Of a stretch of 40,467 bases of DNA, positions 8,207 through 15,623 are shown piece by piece. A program made the translations under genes and the position numbers. The first letter of the stretch is position 1; every line of letters begins with the position of its first letter. The notes below the pieces were generated by a model. It was given only the letters and a program-made list of their open reading frames with translations, was not told the origin of the DNA and did no database searches. Source of the stretch: Planctomycetota bacterium (lineage in GTDB: Bacteria > Planctomycetota > UBA1135 > GCA-002748355); the NCBI GenBank assembly GCA_020426005.1, contig JAGQQW010000020.1:1-40467 (forward strand). Direction: 5' to 3'.

Positions 8207-8944
8207 ATGAACCTTCGAATCAGTCTTCTGTCTGCCTGCGCCCTGCTTCCCGTACTCGCGTTCACCGTGCCGACCGACGGAGGCGACAATGCCGGAGCTG
8301 TCGCGCCGGTTGCCAAGAACCGCTACATCGGGGCCGAGGCGTGCAAGAATTGTCACCAGGATCCAGCCAAGGGTGATCCTTACCACAAGTGGGCGGATCG
8401 AAAGGACGGCCACGCTCAGGCATACGCTCGACTCGCGACTGCCGAGGCCAAGGAAGTCGCCGCGAAGCACGGTGTCGAGGACCCGCAGAAGAGCGAGAAG
8501 TGCCTCAAGTGCCACGTGACTGCGTTCGGCGCCGGAAAGCGCGACCTCAAGAAGGGCTTCGAGATGTCCCAGGGCGTGCAGTGCGAAACCTGCCACGGGC
8601 CGGGCGAGACGCACGCGAAGACTCGCTTCAAGGAAGCAGCTTCGGGCAAGGTCAACCCCGACGAGTACATCAAGATCCCGGACGACGAGATCATCAAGAC
8701 GGTGTCGGCGTCGACGTGCCTCGAGTGCCACAACGACAAGAGCCCGACGTACAAGCCCTTCTGCTTCAAGGAGCGTCGCGCCGAAGTCGCGCACCTGGAT
8801 CCGCGCAAGAAGCGCACTCCCGAGCAGATGAAAGAGCTCGAGAAGAAGTGCGGCCCCGAGCTCAAGTGCGAGAAGTGCGCGAACGAGAAGGGTGAAGGGG
8901 ACGGCGAGAAGAAGACCGAAGAAGCGGATTCCCCGAAGAAGTGA
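8207..8944 (+). CDS. Tetraheme cytochrome c554-family protein
   Basis: 245 residues with a signal peptide (MNLRISLLSACALLPVLAF). The ATG at 8207 has a strong ribosome site, AGGAG at 8197-8201; the frame is open upstream but without a signal. Four CXXCH motifs (CKNCH, CLKCH, CETCH, CLECH) are spaced as in the cytochrome c554/c-prime family, including the local patterns YIGAEACKNCH and GVQCETCHGPGETH. Near the C-terminus, CEKCA looks like a fifth motif that has lost its His. The tail is very rich in Glu and Lys. In ammonia oxidisers c554 takes electrons from hydroxylamine oxidoreductase; no such enzyme is present here, so a soluble periplasmic electron shuttle for the upstream cytochromes is more likely. 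The 64-base gap allows a separate promoter. Confidence 0.85.
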   Translation: MNLRISLLSACALLPVLAFTVPTDGGDNAGAVAPVAKNRYIGAEACKNCHQDPAKGDPYHKWADRKDGHAQAYARLATAEAKEVAAKHGVEDPQKSEKCLKCHVTAFGAGKRDLKKGFEMSQGVQCETCHGPGETHAKTRFKEAASGKVNPDEYIKIPDDEIIKTVSASTCLECHNDKSPTYKPFCFKERRAEVAHLDPRKKRTPEQMKELEKKCGPELKCEKCANEKGEGDGEKKTEEADSPKK

Positions 8945-8983
8945 AGCGCTTCCGTCCCTGCGTCGTGTGCTCGTTCCGAGCCG

Positions 8984-10024
8984 TTACGCTCGGCGAGCAT
9001 TGAGGAACCCTTCGAGTACGTTCACGACGTTGAGGCCGACCGACTCGAGCGCGTAGCCGCCTTCCATGCAGAAGACGGTCGGAAGTGCCATGCTTCCGAG
9101 TTGTTCTCCGATTCGTAGGTAGTCGTCCGAGCGAAGAGCGAACGAGCTGATCGGATCATGCTCGAACGTGTCGACGCCGAGAGCGACGAGGACCGCGTCG
9201 GGGCCGAACGAGCGCATCCGCTGGAGGCAGGATTCGAATGCGCGCTTCCAAGTACTCCAAGTCGTGCCGGCTGGTAGCGGGTAGTTGACGTTTGCGCCTT
9301 CGCCGCGGCCGACGCCTGTCTCTTCGGCCAGGCCACTGAAGTACGGATACGCGAAGTCGGGATGGCCGTGGATCGATAGCGTCAGCGTGTCGCCGCACTC
9401 GTAGAAGATGTCCTGCGTCCCGTTTCCATGGTGGAAGTCGACGTCGAGGATCGCGATGCGGTTCGCGCCGGTCTGCCGGAAGGTTGCCGCGGCGATGGCT
9501 GTGTTGTTGAGGAAGCAATAGCCCCCGAACATGTCGACGGCTGCATGGTGTCCCGGCGGCCTGCAGAGGGCGAACGCGCAGTCGCTTCCGGCGGCGGCGT
9601 GCCGAGCGGCGGCGACCGCGCACGCTGCCGAGGAGGTTGCCGCGCGCCACGTCGTTTGCGTGATCGCGGTGTCGGCGGCGAGAGCGTAGTACGCCGCGCG
9701 CGCGTCGATCTTGCGTGGTTCGCGAACCGCAGGCATACGGCGCGCACAGTTCGCGTTGGCAATCACGTCGCCGGCGAGGCCTGCGGCGTTCCACTCGTCC
9801 CATGCGGTTTCGAGGAAGCGCAGATATCCAGCATCGTGCACGGTACGCACGGGCGCCATGTCGAGATCGCCCGGCGCTCGGGGCGCATCGAAGCCACGTG
9901 AGGCGAGTCGCTCCAAGATCGAGTCGATTCGCGATGGCTTTTCGAACGGCTCGACCATCGCGCCGCCATGCAGTTCGAAGCTCGGAGCGTGAAGCGCGTG
10001 GTCCGCACTGAAGTAGGTCTGCAT
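8984..10024 (-). CDS. Histone-deacetylase-family deacetylase, acetylpolyamine amidohydrolase-like
   Basis: 346 residues, a normal length for the bacterial HDAC/AcuC/AphA superfamily of zinc-dependent amide hydrolases. The hallmark motifs are present: the tandem-His motif CRPPGHHA, the zinc-ligand motif DVDFHHGNGTQ, a later Asp in LGVDTFEHDP and the catalytic-Tyr loop MEGGYALE. The stretch HGHPDFAYPYFSG followed by ETGVGRGEG resembles acetylpolyamine amidohydrolases more than AcuC. No signal peptide is seen, so it is cytoplasmic. It ends 39 bases from the end of the convergent c554 gene and starts 41 bases after the sugar-methyltransferase operon, so it may be read from the same message. The true substrate (acetylpolyamine, acetylated sugar or protein) cannot be told from sequence. 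Confidence 0.88.
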   Translation of the reverse strand: MQTYFSADHALHAPSFELHGGAMVEPFEKPSRIDSILERLASRGFDAPRAPGDLDMAPVRTVHDAGYLRFLETAWDEWNAAGLAGDVIANANCARRMPAVREPRKIDARAAYYALAADTAITQTTWRAATSSAACAVAAARHAAAGSDCAFALCRPPGHHAAVDMFGGYCFLNNTAIAAATFRQTGANRIAILDVDFHHGNGTQDIFYECGDTLTLSIHGHPDFAYPYFSGLAEETGVGRGEGANVNYPLPAGTTWSTWKRAFESCLQRMRSFGPDAVLVALGVDTFEHDPISSFALRSDDYLRIGEQLGSMALPTVFCMEGGYALESVGLNVVNVLEGFLNARRA

Positions 10025-10065
10025 CGTGCGTGCAGGCTACACGGACCGAATGTCTGTAGTCGTGC

Positions 10066-11241
10066 TCAGATCGCGACGACCCGTGCGTCGACCCCGAGCG
10101 CGCGGCATTCTCGCTCGACTTCGGTGAGGTAGGCCGGGTTGGCGACGAGCACGACGTCCGGGTGGAGTTCCGGGAGTGCAGACGGAGCAACGATGACGTG
10201 TCCTGTCCCTGCGATGTAGCGATTCGTCTTGCGCGGGTTCTTGTCGACAGCCGCGAGGATCTCCGACCCTCGGTCGAGGACGTTGAGGAGCATGACCCCC
10301 TTGGAGCCCGCGCCTTGGATGACGACGCGCTTCGTGGCGTGAGAAGTGCCGAGTTCTCGATCGAGGGTGTCGTTGGCACTTTGTAACGTGGCAGCGAAGA
10401 CGCTGTCGAGAGCGCGAGCGGCTGTGATGGCGACTTCGACGGACGTCTTGTCAGCAAAGACGAGCGCAGCATCGGTCGTGCGTGGCCGTGCGATCGCACA
10501 GAGGAATTGCTCGTCGAACGCGCGTCGCAGCTCGAGCACTTCGAAGCCAGCTCGACCGAGCGCTTCGAGCAGCGACGCTTCGGTGAAGTACCCACAGTGC
10601 TCGTAGATCAGATCCCAGATGCCCCCGCGGAAGCTGTGCTCGGCATTCGGGACTTCGAGGTAGAGGCGGCCAGCGGGATTCTTCGCGATCAACTCACGAA
10701 AGCCGCGCAACAGTGCGAGGGGGTCTTCGACGTGTTCGAGAACGTGTCGGTTGATGACGAGCTTCGGTGCAAGCGTGCAACTCGCCGTGTCGAGAAACTC
10801 ATTGCGAAGATCGAGCGTGCCGCCGCCCTCGGTCGGTTCGGAAGTCGATCCCGTGAGGCTGCGGTCGAACCCGACTGCACGGAACGGCCCGTGGCGCACG
10901 AGTTCTCGCAGGAAGTCGGCTTGTCCGCATCCGACTTCGACGACGAGGTCGTGATCGGTAAGCCCGTCGGCAAGTGCGCTCGCGAGCGATTCTTGATACG
11001 CAGCGAAGCGCGGTGAGAAGACCTGGCTGTTCTCGTAGATCGGCGAGTAGGCGACGAGAGATGGGTCGAATGCTTGGTTGAAGACGAAGCCCGTCGCGGT
11101 GCAGAGGCCGAGCCGCAGTGTGCCGCGCGTTGCCGACCGTGCCGCCTCCACATCGTCGTAGAGCACGTTGCAGAAGACCGGTACGTTCTCGAGTTCGAAG
11201 ATCGTCTCGAGTTCCGATGTCGGTTCGAGTGGCGATCGCAT
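10066..11241 (-). CDS. Sugar C-methyltransferase-family protein with lost N-terminal zinc site
   Basis: 391 residues from ATG 11241, four bases after the upstream stop; starts at ATG 11268 or GTG 11274 inside the upstream gene are possible. The architecture matches NDP-hexose C-methyltransferases (TylCIII/EvaC type): an N-terminal domain, a central SAM-binding Rossmann domain (VVEVGCGQADFL) with the VLEHVEDP segment and IYEHCGYFT, and a C-terminal second Rossmann-like domain (VVIQGAGSKGVMLLN). It is clearly paralogous to the next gene (compare FVFNQAFDPSL with FIQNRAFDGSL). The N-terminal Cys residues that bind zinc in the family are gone: the CxxC pairs aligned from the paralogue are missing here. 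It may have changed substrate or lost activity. It is the last gene of the sugar operon. Confidence 0.8.
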   Translation of the reverse strand: MRSPLEPTSELETIFELENVPVFCNVLYDDVEAARSATRGTLRLGLCTATGFVFNQAFDPSLVAYSPIYENSQVFSPRFAAYQESLASALADGLTDHDLVVEVGCGQADFLRELVRHGPFRAVGFDRSLTGSTSEPTEGGGTLDLRNEFLDTASCTLAPKLVINRHVLEHVEDPLALLRGFRELIAKNPAGRLYLEVPNAEHSFRGGIWDLIYEHCGYFTEASLLEALGRAGFEVLELRRAFDEQFLCAIARPRTTDAALVFADKTSVEVAITAARALDSVFAATLQSANDTLDRELGTSHATKRVVIQGAGSKGVMLLNVLDRGSEILAAVDKNPRKTNRYIAGTGHVIVAPSALPELHPDVVLVANPAYLTEVERECRALGVDARVVAI

Positions 11242-11245
11242 GAAC

Positions 11246-12454
11246 TCAGATCGCGATGAGGCGTGCATCGACACCCAGTTGTTTGCACGTTGTGCCGATT
11301 TCGTCCATGTAGATCGGATTCATCACGACGATCGTTGCCGGCCGATACTCGCGCAAGAACTCCGGTGCGACGATCTCGTGGCCGGTCCCCGCGAGAAACT
11401 TACCGTGCTTGTTCGGATTGATATCCACGACGTAGCGAAGTTCGGTCGGGCTGCGCGGCTCGTCGGCAACACGCATGCCGAGTGTCGTCAGATACGCGAC
11501 GCCTTTGGATCCCGAGCCCCAGACCACGACGCGTTCACCCTTTTCGCGAGCCTCGTCATGCGTGGCGCGCCAACTCGCGAGCCTTCGCGGCAAGGCCTCT
11601 TCGAAGCGTGCAACGGCCTGCCGTGTGACATCGAGATCGTTCTCGGCGACGAACGGGTGTGACGCAGTACCTCCGGCTATCCGTGCGACGAGCATCAAGT
11701 ACTGTTCGTCGTAGTCCGTCCATGCTTCGATGGGCTCGAAACCCGTACGTCGAAACAACCGCAGCAACGAGCCGAGCGTGAAGTAGCTGCAATGTTCGTA
11801 GTAGAGGTCCTGGAACGCGCATTCTTCGAGCACGCGCAACACGTCCGGCAGTTCGAAGAACACGAGGGTCTCCGTGCGATCACGGATCGTGCGCCGTACG
11901 AGGCTCGTGAAGTCGCGCACTTGCTCGATGTGCTCGAGGGTATGCCGGCAAGCAACGACTTCGGCGCTGAGGTGGGCGTACGATTCTCCGTAGAAGTCTT
12001 GATAAAACGTCAGACGATCGCGCACGTCACTCGTGGTCCGCTCCGGGCGATATCCAGGGTCGATGCCGATGCCATGTCCACCAGAGAGCTCGCAATACCG
12101 AACGAGCCACTCACCCTTTCCGCATCCAATCTCCAATGCGCTCTTGCCGTCGAGGTCGTACGACGTGATCAGTCGCCCGATGTGATCGTCCAAGAACCGC
12201 TGGAAGCGCGGCGAATAGGCCTGTGTCTCTTCGTACCGAGTCGAATACTCGTGGAGTGAGCCATCGAAGGCTCGGTTCTGAATGAACCCACACGATTCGC
12301 AGAATGCGAGATCGAGGTCGCCGCGCGGGTACGCGAGTGCCTCGGCACGCGTTTCCATGAGTAGGCACGAGTGCACGGGAACCTGCTCGAGCCGATAGAA
12401 GCCACGCAGTGCTCCGTGCCCACAAGCTTTGCACGTGGAGCCGCTCGAAGTCAC
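11246..12454 (-). CDS. Sugar C-methyltransferase-family protein (second paralogue)
   Basis: 402 residues from a GTG at 12454, preceded by an ACGGAG-like ribosome site. An N-terminal zinc domain is intact with two Cys pairs (CKACG and CESCG). The SAM-binding motif is ALEIGCGKGEWLVRYC, followed by ACRHTLEHIEQ and YYEHCSYFT. The C-terminal domain has VVVWGSGSKGVAYLTTLG and ends with GVDARLIAI, nearly the same ending as the downstream paralogue. Proteins of this family C-methylate keto-intermediates of nucleotide-linked deoxysugars, and related members act on other ligands. The upstream paralogue ends 40 bases before this start. The similarity of this gene to the following one suggests a local duplication. 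Confidence 0.85.
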   Translation of the reverse strand: MTSSGSTCKACGHGALRGFYRLEQVPVHSCLLMETRAEALAYPRGDLDLAFCESCGFIQNRAFDGSLHEYSTRYEETQAYSPRFQRFLDDHIGRLITSYDLDGKSALEIGCGKGEWLVRYCELSGGHGIGIDPGYRPERTTSDVRDRLTFYQDFYGESYAHLSAEVVACRHTLEHIEQVRDFTSLVRRTIRDRTETLVFFELPDVLRVLEECAFQDLYYEHCSYFTLGSLLRLFRRTGFEPIEAWTDYDEQYLMLVARIAGGTASHPFVAENDLDVTRQAVARFEEALPRRLASWRATHDEAREKGERVVVWGSGSKGVAYLTTLGMRVADEPRSPTELRYVVDINPNKHGKFLAGTGHEIVAPEFLREYRPATIVVMNPIYMDEIGTTCKQLGVDARLIAI

Positions 12455-12494
12455 GATCGCTCCGTTGTCGCCACAATATGTCGTGTTCGGTCGC

Positions 12495-13715
12495 TCATAC
12501 GATCACCGGGCGTGGCACCGGCACGATGAACCGTCCGCCGCGTGCGCGGTACTCAGCCTGCTGTTCGAGGATCTCGTCTTTGAAATTCCAAGGCAGGATC
12601 AATGTGTAGTCGGGCATTTCCCGGAGCAGTGCCTCGGGTTCGCGAATCGCGATACGCACACCCGGAATGATGCGCCCCTGTTTGTGCACGTTCTTGTCGA
12701 CGACGTAGTCGATGAGGTCCCCAGTCAGGTTACAGGCGTTGAGCAAGATCGTGCCCTTTGCAGCCGCGCCATAGCCAGCGATCGTCTCACCGCGACTCTT
12801 GATGTCTTGGATCATCGAGCGAAGCGATGACCGCAACTCGTCGACCCGCGTCGCGAAGTCCGCGTAGAACTCGAAGGTGTCGATCCCGAGTCGTCGCTCT
12901 TCGGCGAGTCGCTCGTCGACACGCGGCTTCCGTTCGCCCGCGTTCTTCCCGACGAAGAGCCTCAGCGAGCCGCCGTGGATATCGAGATCCGCGAAGTCTT
13001 GGAGCACGAGCCCGTGGCGCGCGAAGAGCGCGTCGAGTGCGTGCACCGAGAAGTAGCAGAGATGCTCGTGGTAGATCGTGTCGAACTCGCGATGCTCGAT
13101 GAGCGGTCGCACGTACGGAACTTCGATGACCGCGACCCCGTCGTCACCGAGCATTTCACGGATCCCGGCGACGAAGCCGTTGGTATCCGCAACGTGGGCA
13201 AGCACGTTGTTGGCGTGCAAAACGTCGACGCCGCCGCGTTCTGCGCGCAGCTTCTTGGCGAGTTCGAACCCGAAGAAGTCCAGCACCGTATCGATGCCGC
13301 GTTTGCGAGCAGCCTCGACCGGACCCGGCGCGGGATCGACACCGAAGCACGGCACACCTGCCTTTGCGTAGTACTGCAAGAGATAGCCGTCATTGCTCGC
13401 GAGTTCGAGTGCGAGGCTCTCCGAACCGAGGTTGCGCGAAGCGATCAATGCTTCGACATTGGCACGCGAGTGATCGAGGAGCGTGTTCGTGAACGACGAG
13501 TAGTACGGATAGTCCTGACCGAAAAGCTCCTCGGGCGGCACGGTTTCGAGGATCTGGACGAGCGTGCAGTCTCCACAGAACGCCACGTCGAGCGGATATC
13601 GGGCTTCTTCGCGATCGAGTTCGTCGGTGAACAAGAAGCCGTCGCTGAGAGGCAGGTTGCCGAGTGCCAAGAACACGCGCAGGTTCTCCGACCCGCACGA
13701 TCGACAACGTGTCAT
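12495..13715 (-). CDS. NDP-hexose C-methyltransferase (TylCIII/EvaC-type)
   Basis: 406 residues from ATG 13715, which overlaps the upstream stop by four bases (ATGA) and has AGGAG nine bases before it; an upstream TTG at 13733 is less likely. The N-terminal zinc site ([12 protein letters not shown] and CGDCTLVQ) is intact. The core has [29 protein letters not shown] and the family motif YHEHLCYFS. The C-terminal domain has [18 protein letters not shown]. These match sugar 3-C-methyltransferases that add a branch methyl to a keto-sugar nucleotide. This is the most canonical of the three paralogues. Linked to a CDP-glucose-forming enzyme, it probably works on a CDP-keto-deoxyhexose, but the sugar nucleotide is inferred. 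Confidence 0.87.
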   Translation of the reverse strand: MTRCRSCGSENLRVFLALGNLPLSDGFLFTDELDREEARYPLDVAFCGDCTLVQILETVPPEELFGQDYPYYSSFTNTLLDHSRANVEALIASRNLGSESLALELASNDGYLLQYYAKAGVPCFGVDPAPGPVEAARKRGIDTVLDFFGFELAKKLRAERGGVDVLHANNVLAHVADTNGFVAGIREMLGDDGVAVIEVPYVRPLIEHREFDTIYHEHLCYFSVHALDALFARHGLVLQDFADLDIHGGSLRLFVGKNAGERKPRVDERLAEERRLGIDTFEFYADFATRVDELRSSLRSMIQDIKSRGETIAGYGAAAKGTILLNACNLTGDLIDYVVDKNVHKQGRIIPGVRIAIREPEALLREMPDYTLILPWNFKDEILEQQAEYRARGGRFIVPVPRPVIV

Positions 13716-14746
13716 CGACTGGCTCCTGTCCAACGGAGATCCGAGTCGAGCTTGCCTTCGGCGACGAGTTCTCGGACGTGTTTGATCCGCAGGTAGCGCG
13801 AGCCTTCGAGTTCCGCGAGTGTCAAGCCGTGGCGGACGTATGCGTCATAGAGTTCTTTCACGCCCTGGCGCACGGTCCACGTTGGGACGAAGTCCGGCAG
13901 CACGCGCTTGATCTTCTCGCAGTCGACGCGATAGCAGCGCTTGTCAGGGCCGGCGCCTTCGGCATACGTCACTTTGCAGTCGGGTACGATTTCTTCGACC
14001 ATGTCGGCGAGTTCACGAACACGGTAGTTTTCATCGGTACGTCCGACGTTGAACGCTTCGCCATTGATGACGTTTGCGTCTGCATGCAATACCGCGAGGA
14101 ACGCGCGCGAGATGTCTTCGATGTGCACCAGCGGGCGCCAGGGAGTGCCGTCGCTCTTGATCAAGACTTCGCCAGTCGTGTAAGCGTAGCCGGTCAAGTT
14201 GTTGACGACGAGGTCTCCACGCAAGCGCGGTGACACACCGTATGCCGTCGCGTTTCTCAGGTAGGTCGCACAGAACTTGTCATCGATCAGTTTCGACAAG
14301 TCCTCTTCGATTTTGACCTTCGAGACGCCATAGGGCGTGACCGGGTTACACGCGGACGTCTCGTCGAGGAAATCGTCACCTGCAGCTCCGTAGTTGCTGC
14401 ACGAACTCGATTGGAGGAAGCGCGGCACACCGGCTTCTTTTGCCAGCTTCGCGAGACGCACGGTCGCGTGCCAATTGATGTCGTAGGTCGTTTCCGGTTC
14501 GAAGTCGCCGAGCGGGTCGTTCGACAATCCAGCCAGGTGGATGATGGCCTCGAAACCTTCGAGGTCGGCTGCCGTCACGTCGCGCACGTCCTTGCGGAGT
14601 GTCGCGATGCTCTGCTCGCGATCGCCGAACACGCAGTCGTGAAAGAGCTCGTTGTCGAGTCCGGTGACCGAATGTCCCGCTCGTTGGAGCATCGGGACGA
14701 GTAGTGTGCCGATGTAACCGTCGTGTCCTGTGACGAGAACGCGCAA
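13712..14746 (-). CDS. NAD-dependent epimerase/dehydratase (extended SDR)
   Basis: 344 residues from a TTG at 14746, two bases after the upstream stop with GGAAGA just ahead. This start gives the expected [13 protein letters not shown] opening; the frame runs 45 bases further upstream into the previous gene but has no better start. The TGxxGxxG nucleotide motif is TGHDGYIG, the catalytic Ser region is [11 protein letters not shown] and YxxxK is YGVSK. Later segments ([38 protein letters not shown]) are typical of extended SDR sugar-nucleotide enzymes. It may be a 4,6-dehydratase, epimerase or reductase. No separate rfbG-type CDP-glucose 4,6-dehydratase was found in the window, so this gene is the best candidate for the next pathway step after the cytidylyltransferase. 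Confidence 0.88.
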   Translation of the reverse strand: MRVLVTGHDGYIGTLLVPMLQRAGHSVTGLDNELFHDCVFGDREQSIATLRKDVRDVTAADLEGFEAIIHLAGLSNDPLGDFEPETTYDINWHATVRLAKLAKEAGVPRFLQSSSCSNYGAAGDDFLDETSACNPVTPYGVSKVKIEEDLSKLIDDKFCATYLRNATAYGVSPRLRGDLVVNNLTGYAYTTGEVLIKSDGTPWRPLVHIEDISRAFLAVLHADANVINGEAFNVGRTDENYRVRELADMVEEIVPDCKVTYAEGAGPDKRCYRVDCEKIKRVLPDFVPTWTVRQGVKELYDAYVRHGLTLAELEGSRYLRIKHVRELVAEGKLDSDLRWTGASR

Positions 14747-14748
14747 TG

Positions 14749-15522
14749 TCAGTCTTCCCAAGTCTTCCAAGGTGCATTGCCGGCGGACCACAGCGTTTCG
14801 AGCATTCGCTTGTCACGCAGTGTGTCCATGCACTGCCAAAAGCCGTCGTGTTTGTAGGCCATCAACTCGCCGTTCTTCGCGAGTTGCTCCATCGGTTCGC
14901 GTTCCCACTGTGTCGTGTCGCCTTCGATGTAGTCGAACACGCCGGGCTCGAGCACGAAAAACGCGCCGTTGATCCACCCTTCGCCGAGCTGCGGCTTCTC
15001 GCTGAATTCGGCAACGCGATCGCCGTCGAGTTCGAGTCGTCCGAACCGCGCTGGAGGACGAACCGCGGTCACGGTCGCGAGTTTCCCGTGTGCACGATGG
15101 AATGCGATCAGGCGGTCGATGTCGACATTGGCGACGCCGTCGCCCCAAGTCAGCATGAACGTCTCGTCACCGATCCACGGCTGCAAGCGTTTGATGCGAC
15201 CGCCGGTCAGAGTCTCGAGCCCCGTGTCCACGAGATCGATCGTCCACGAAGGACTGCTTCCGCCCTGGGTCTCGACCTTGCCATCGCCTAGTTGCACGCG
15301 TAGGTGGCTCGCCAGGTGGCTGTAGTCGAGCATGTATTTTTTGATGACGTCGCCCTTGTAGCCGAGCGCGATCACGAAGTGCTCGTGACCGAAGCGCGCG
15401 TAGTGCTTCAGAATGTGCCACAAGATCGGGCGATTGCCGATTTCGACCATCGGCTTGGGCTTGATCTCGGTCTCTTCCGCGAGGCGGGTGCCGACGCCGC
15501 CGGCGAGGATCGCGACTTTCAT
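14749..15522 (-). CDS. rfbF: Glucose-1-phosphate cytidylyltransferase
   Basis: 257 residues, the usual RfbF length, from ATG 15522; the frame is open upstream but without similarity. The nucleotidyltransferase signature [20 protein letters not shown] opens the protein, followed by [29 protein letters not shown] and [16 protein letters not shown], all close to the RfbF family. The enzyme joins CTP and glucose-1-phosphate to give CDP-glucose, the entry point for CDP-dideoxysugars and branched sugars of surface polysaccharides. It is the first gene of a tight minus-strand operon followed by an SDR enzyme and three C-methyltransferase-type genes. Confidence 0.93.
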   Translation of the reverse strand: MKVAILAGGVGTRLAEETEIKPKPMVEIGNRPILWHILKHYARFGHEHFVIALGYKGDVIKKYMLDYSHLASHLRVQLGDGKVETQGGSSPSWTIDLVDTGLETLTGGRIKRLQPWIGDETFMLTWGDGVANVDIDRLIAFHRAHGKLATVTAVRPPARFGRLELDGDRVAEFSEKPQLGEGWINGAFFVLEPGVFDYIEGDTTQWEREPMEQLAKNGELMAYKHDGFWQCMDTLRDKRMLETLWSAGNAPWKTWED

Positions 15523-15623
15523 GTCGCGGAAGTCTACCCGCCCCGAGCGCTCCGGACACATCGTCCCTCGTAGAGCGGTGGCGCGGGGCGCTCGGTCGCA
15601 CCCCGCGCTGAACCCTCCGCCGA

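Noticed and set aside
8984..10024. AcuC, acetoin utilisation deacetylase
   Set aside because: No acetoin genes are nearby and the HGHPDFAYPYFSG region fits acetylpolyamine amidohydrolases better.
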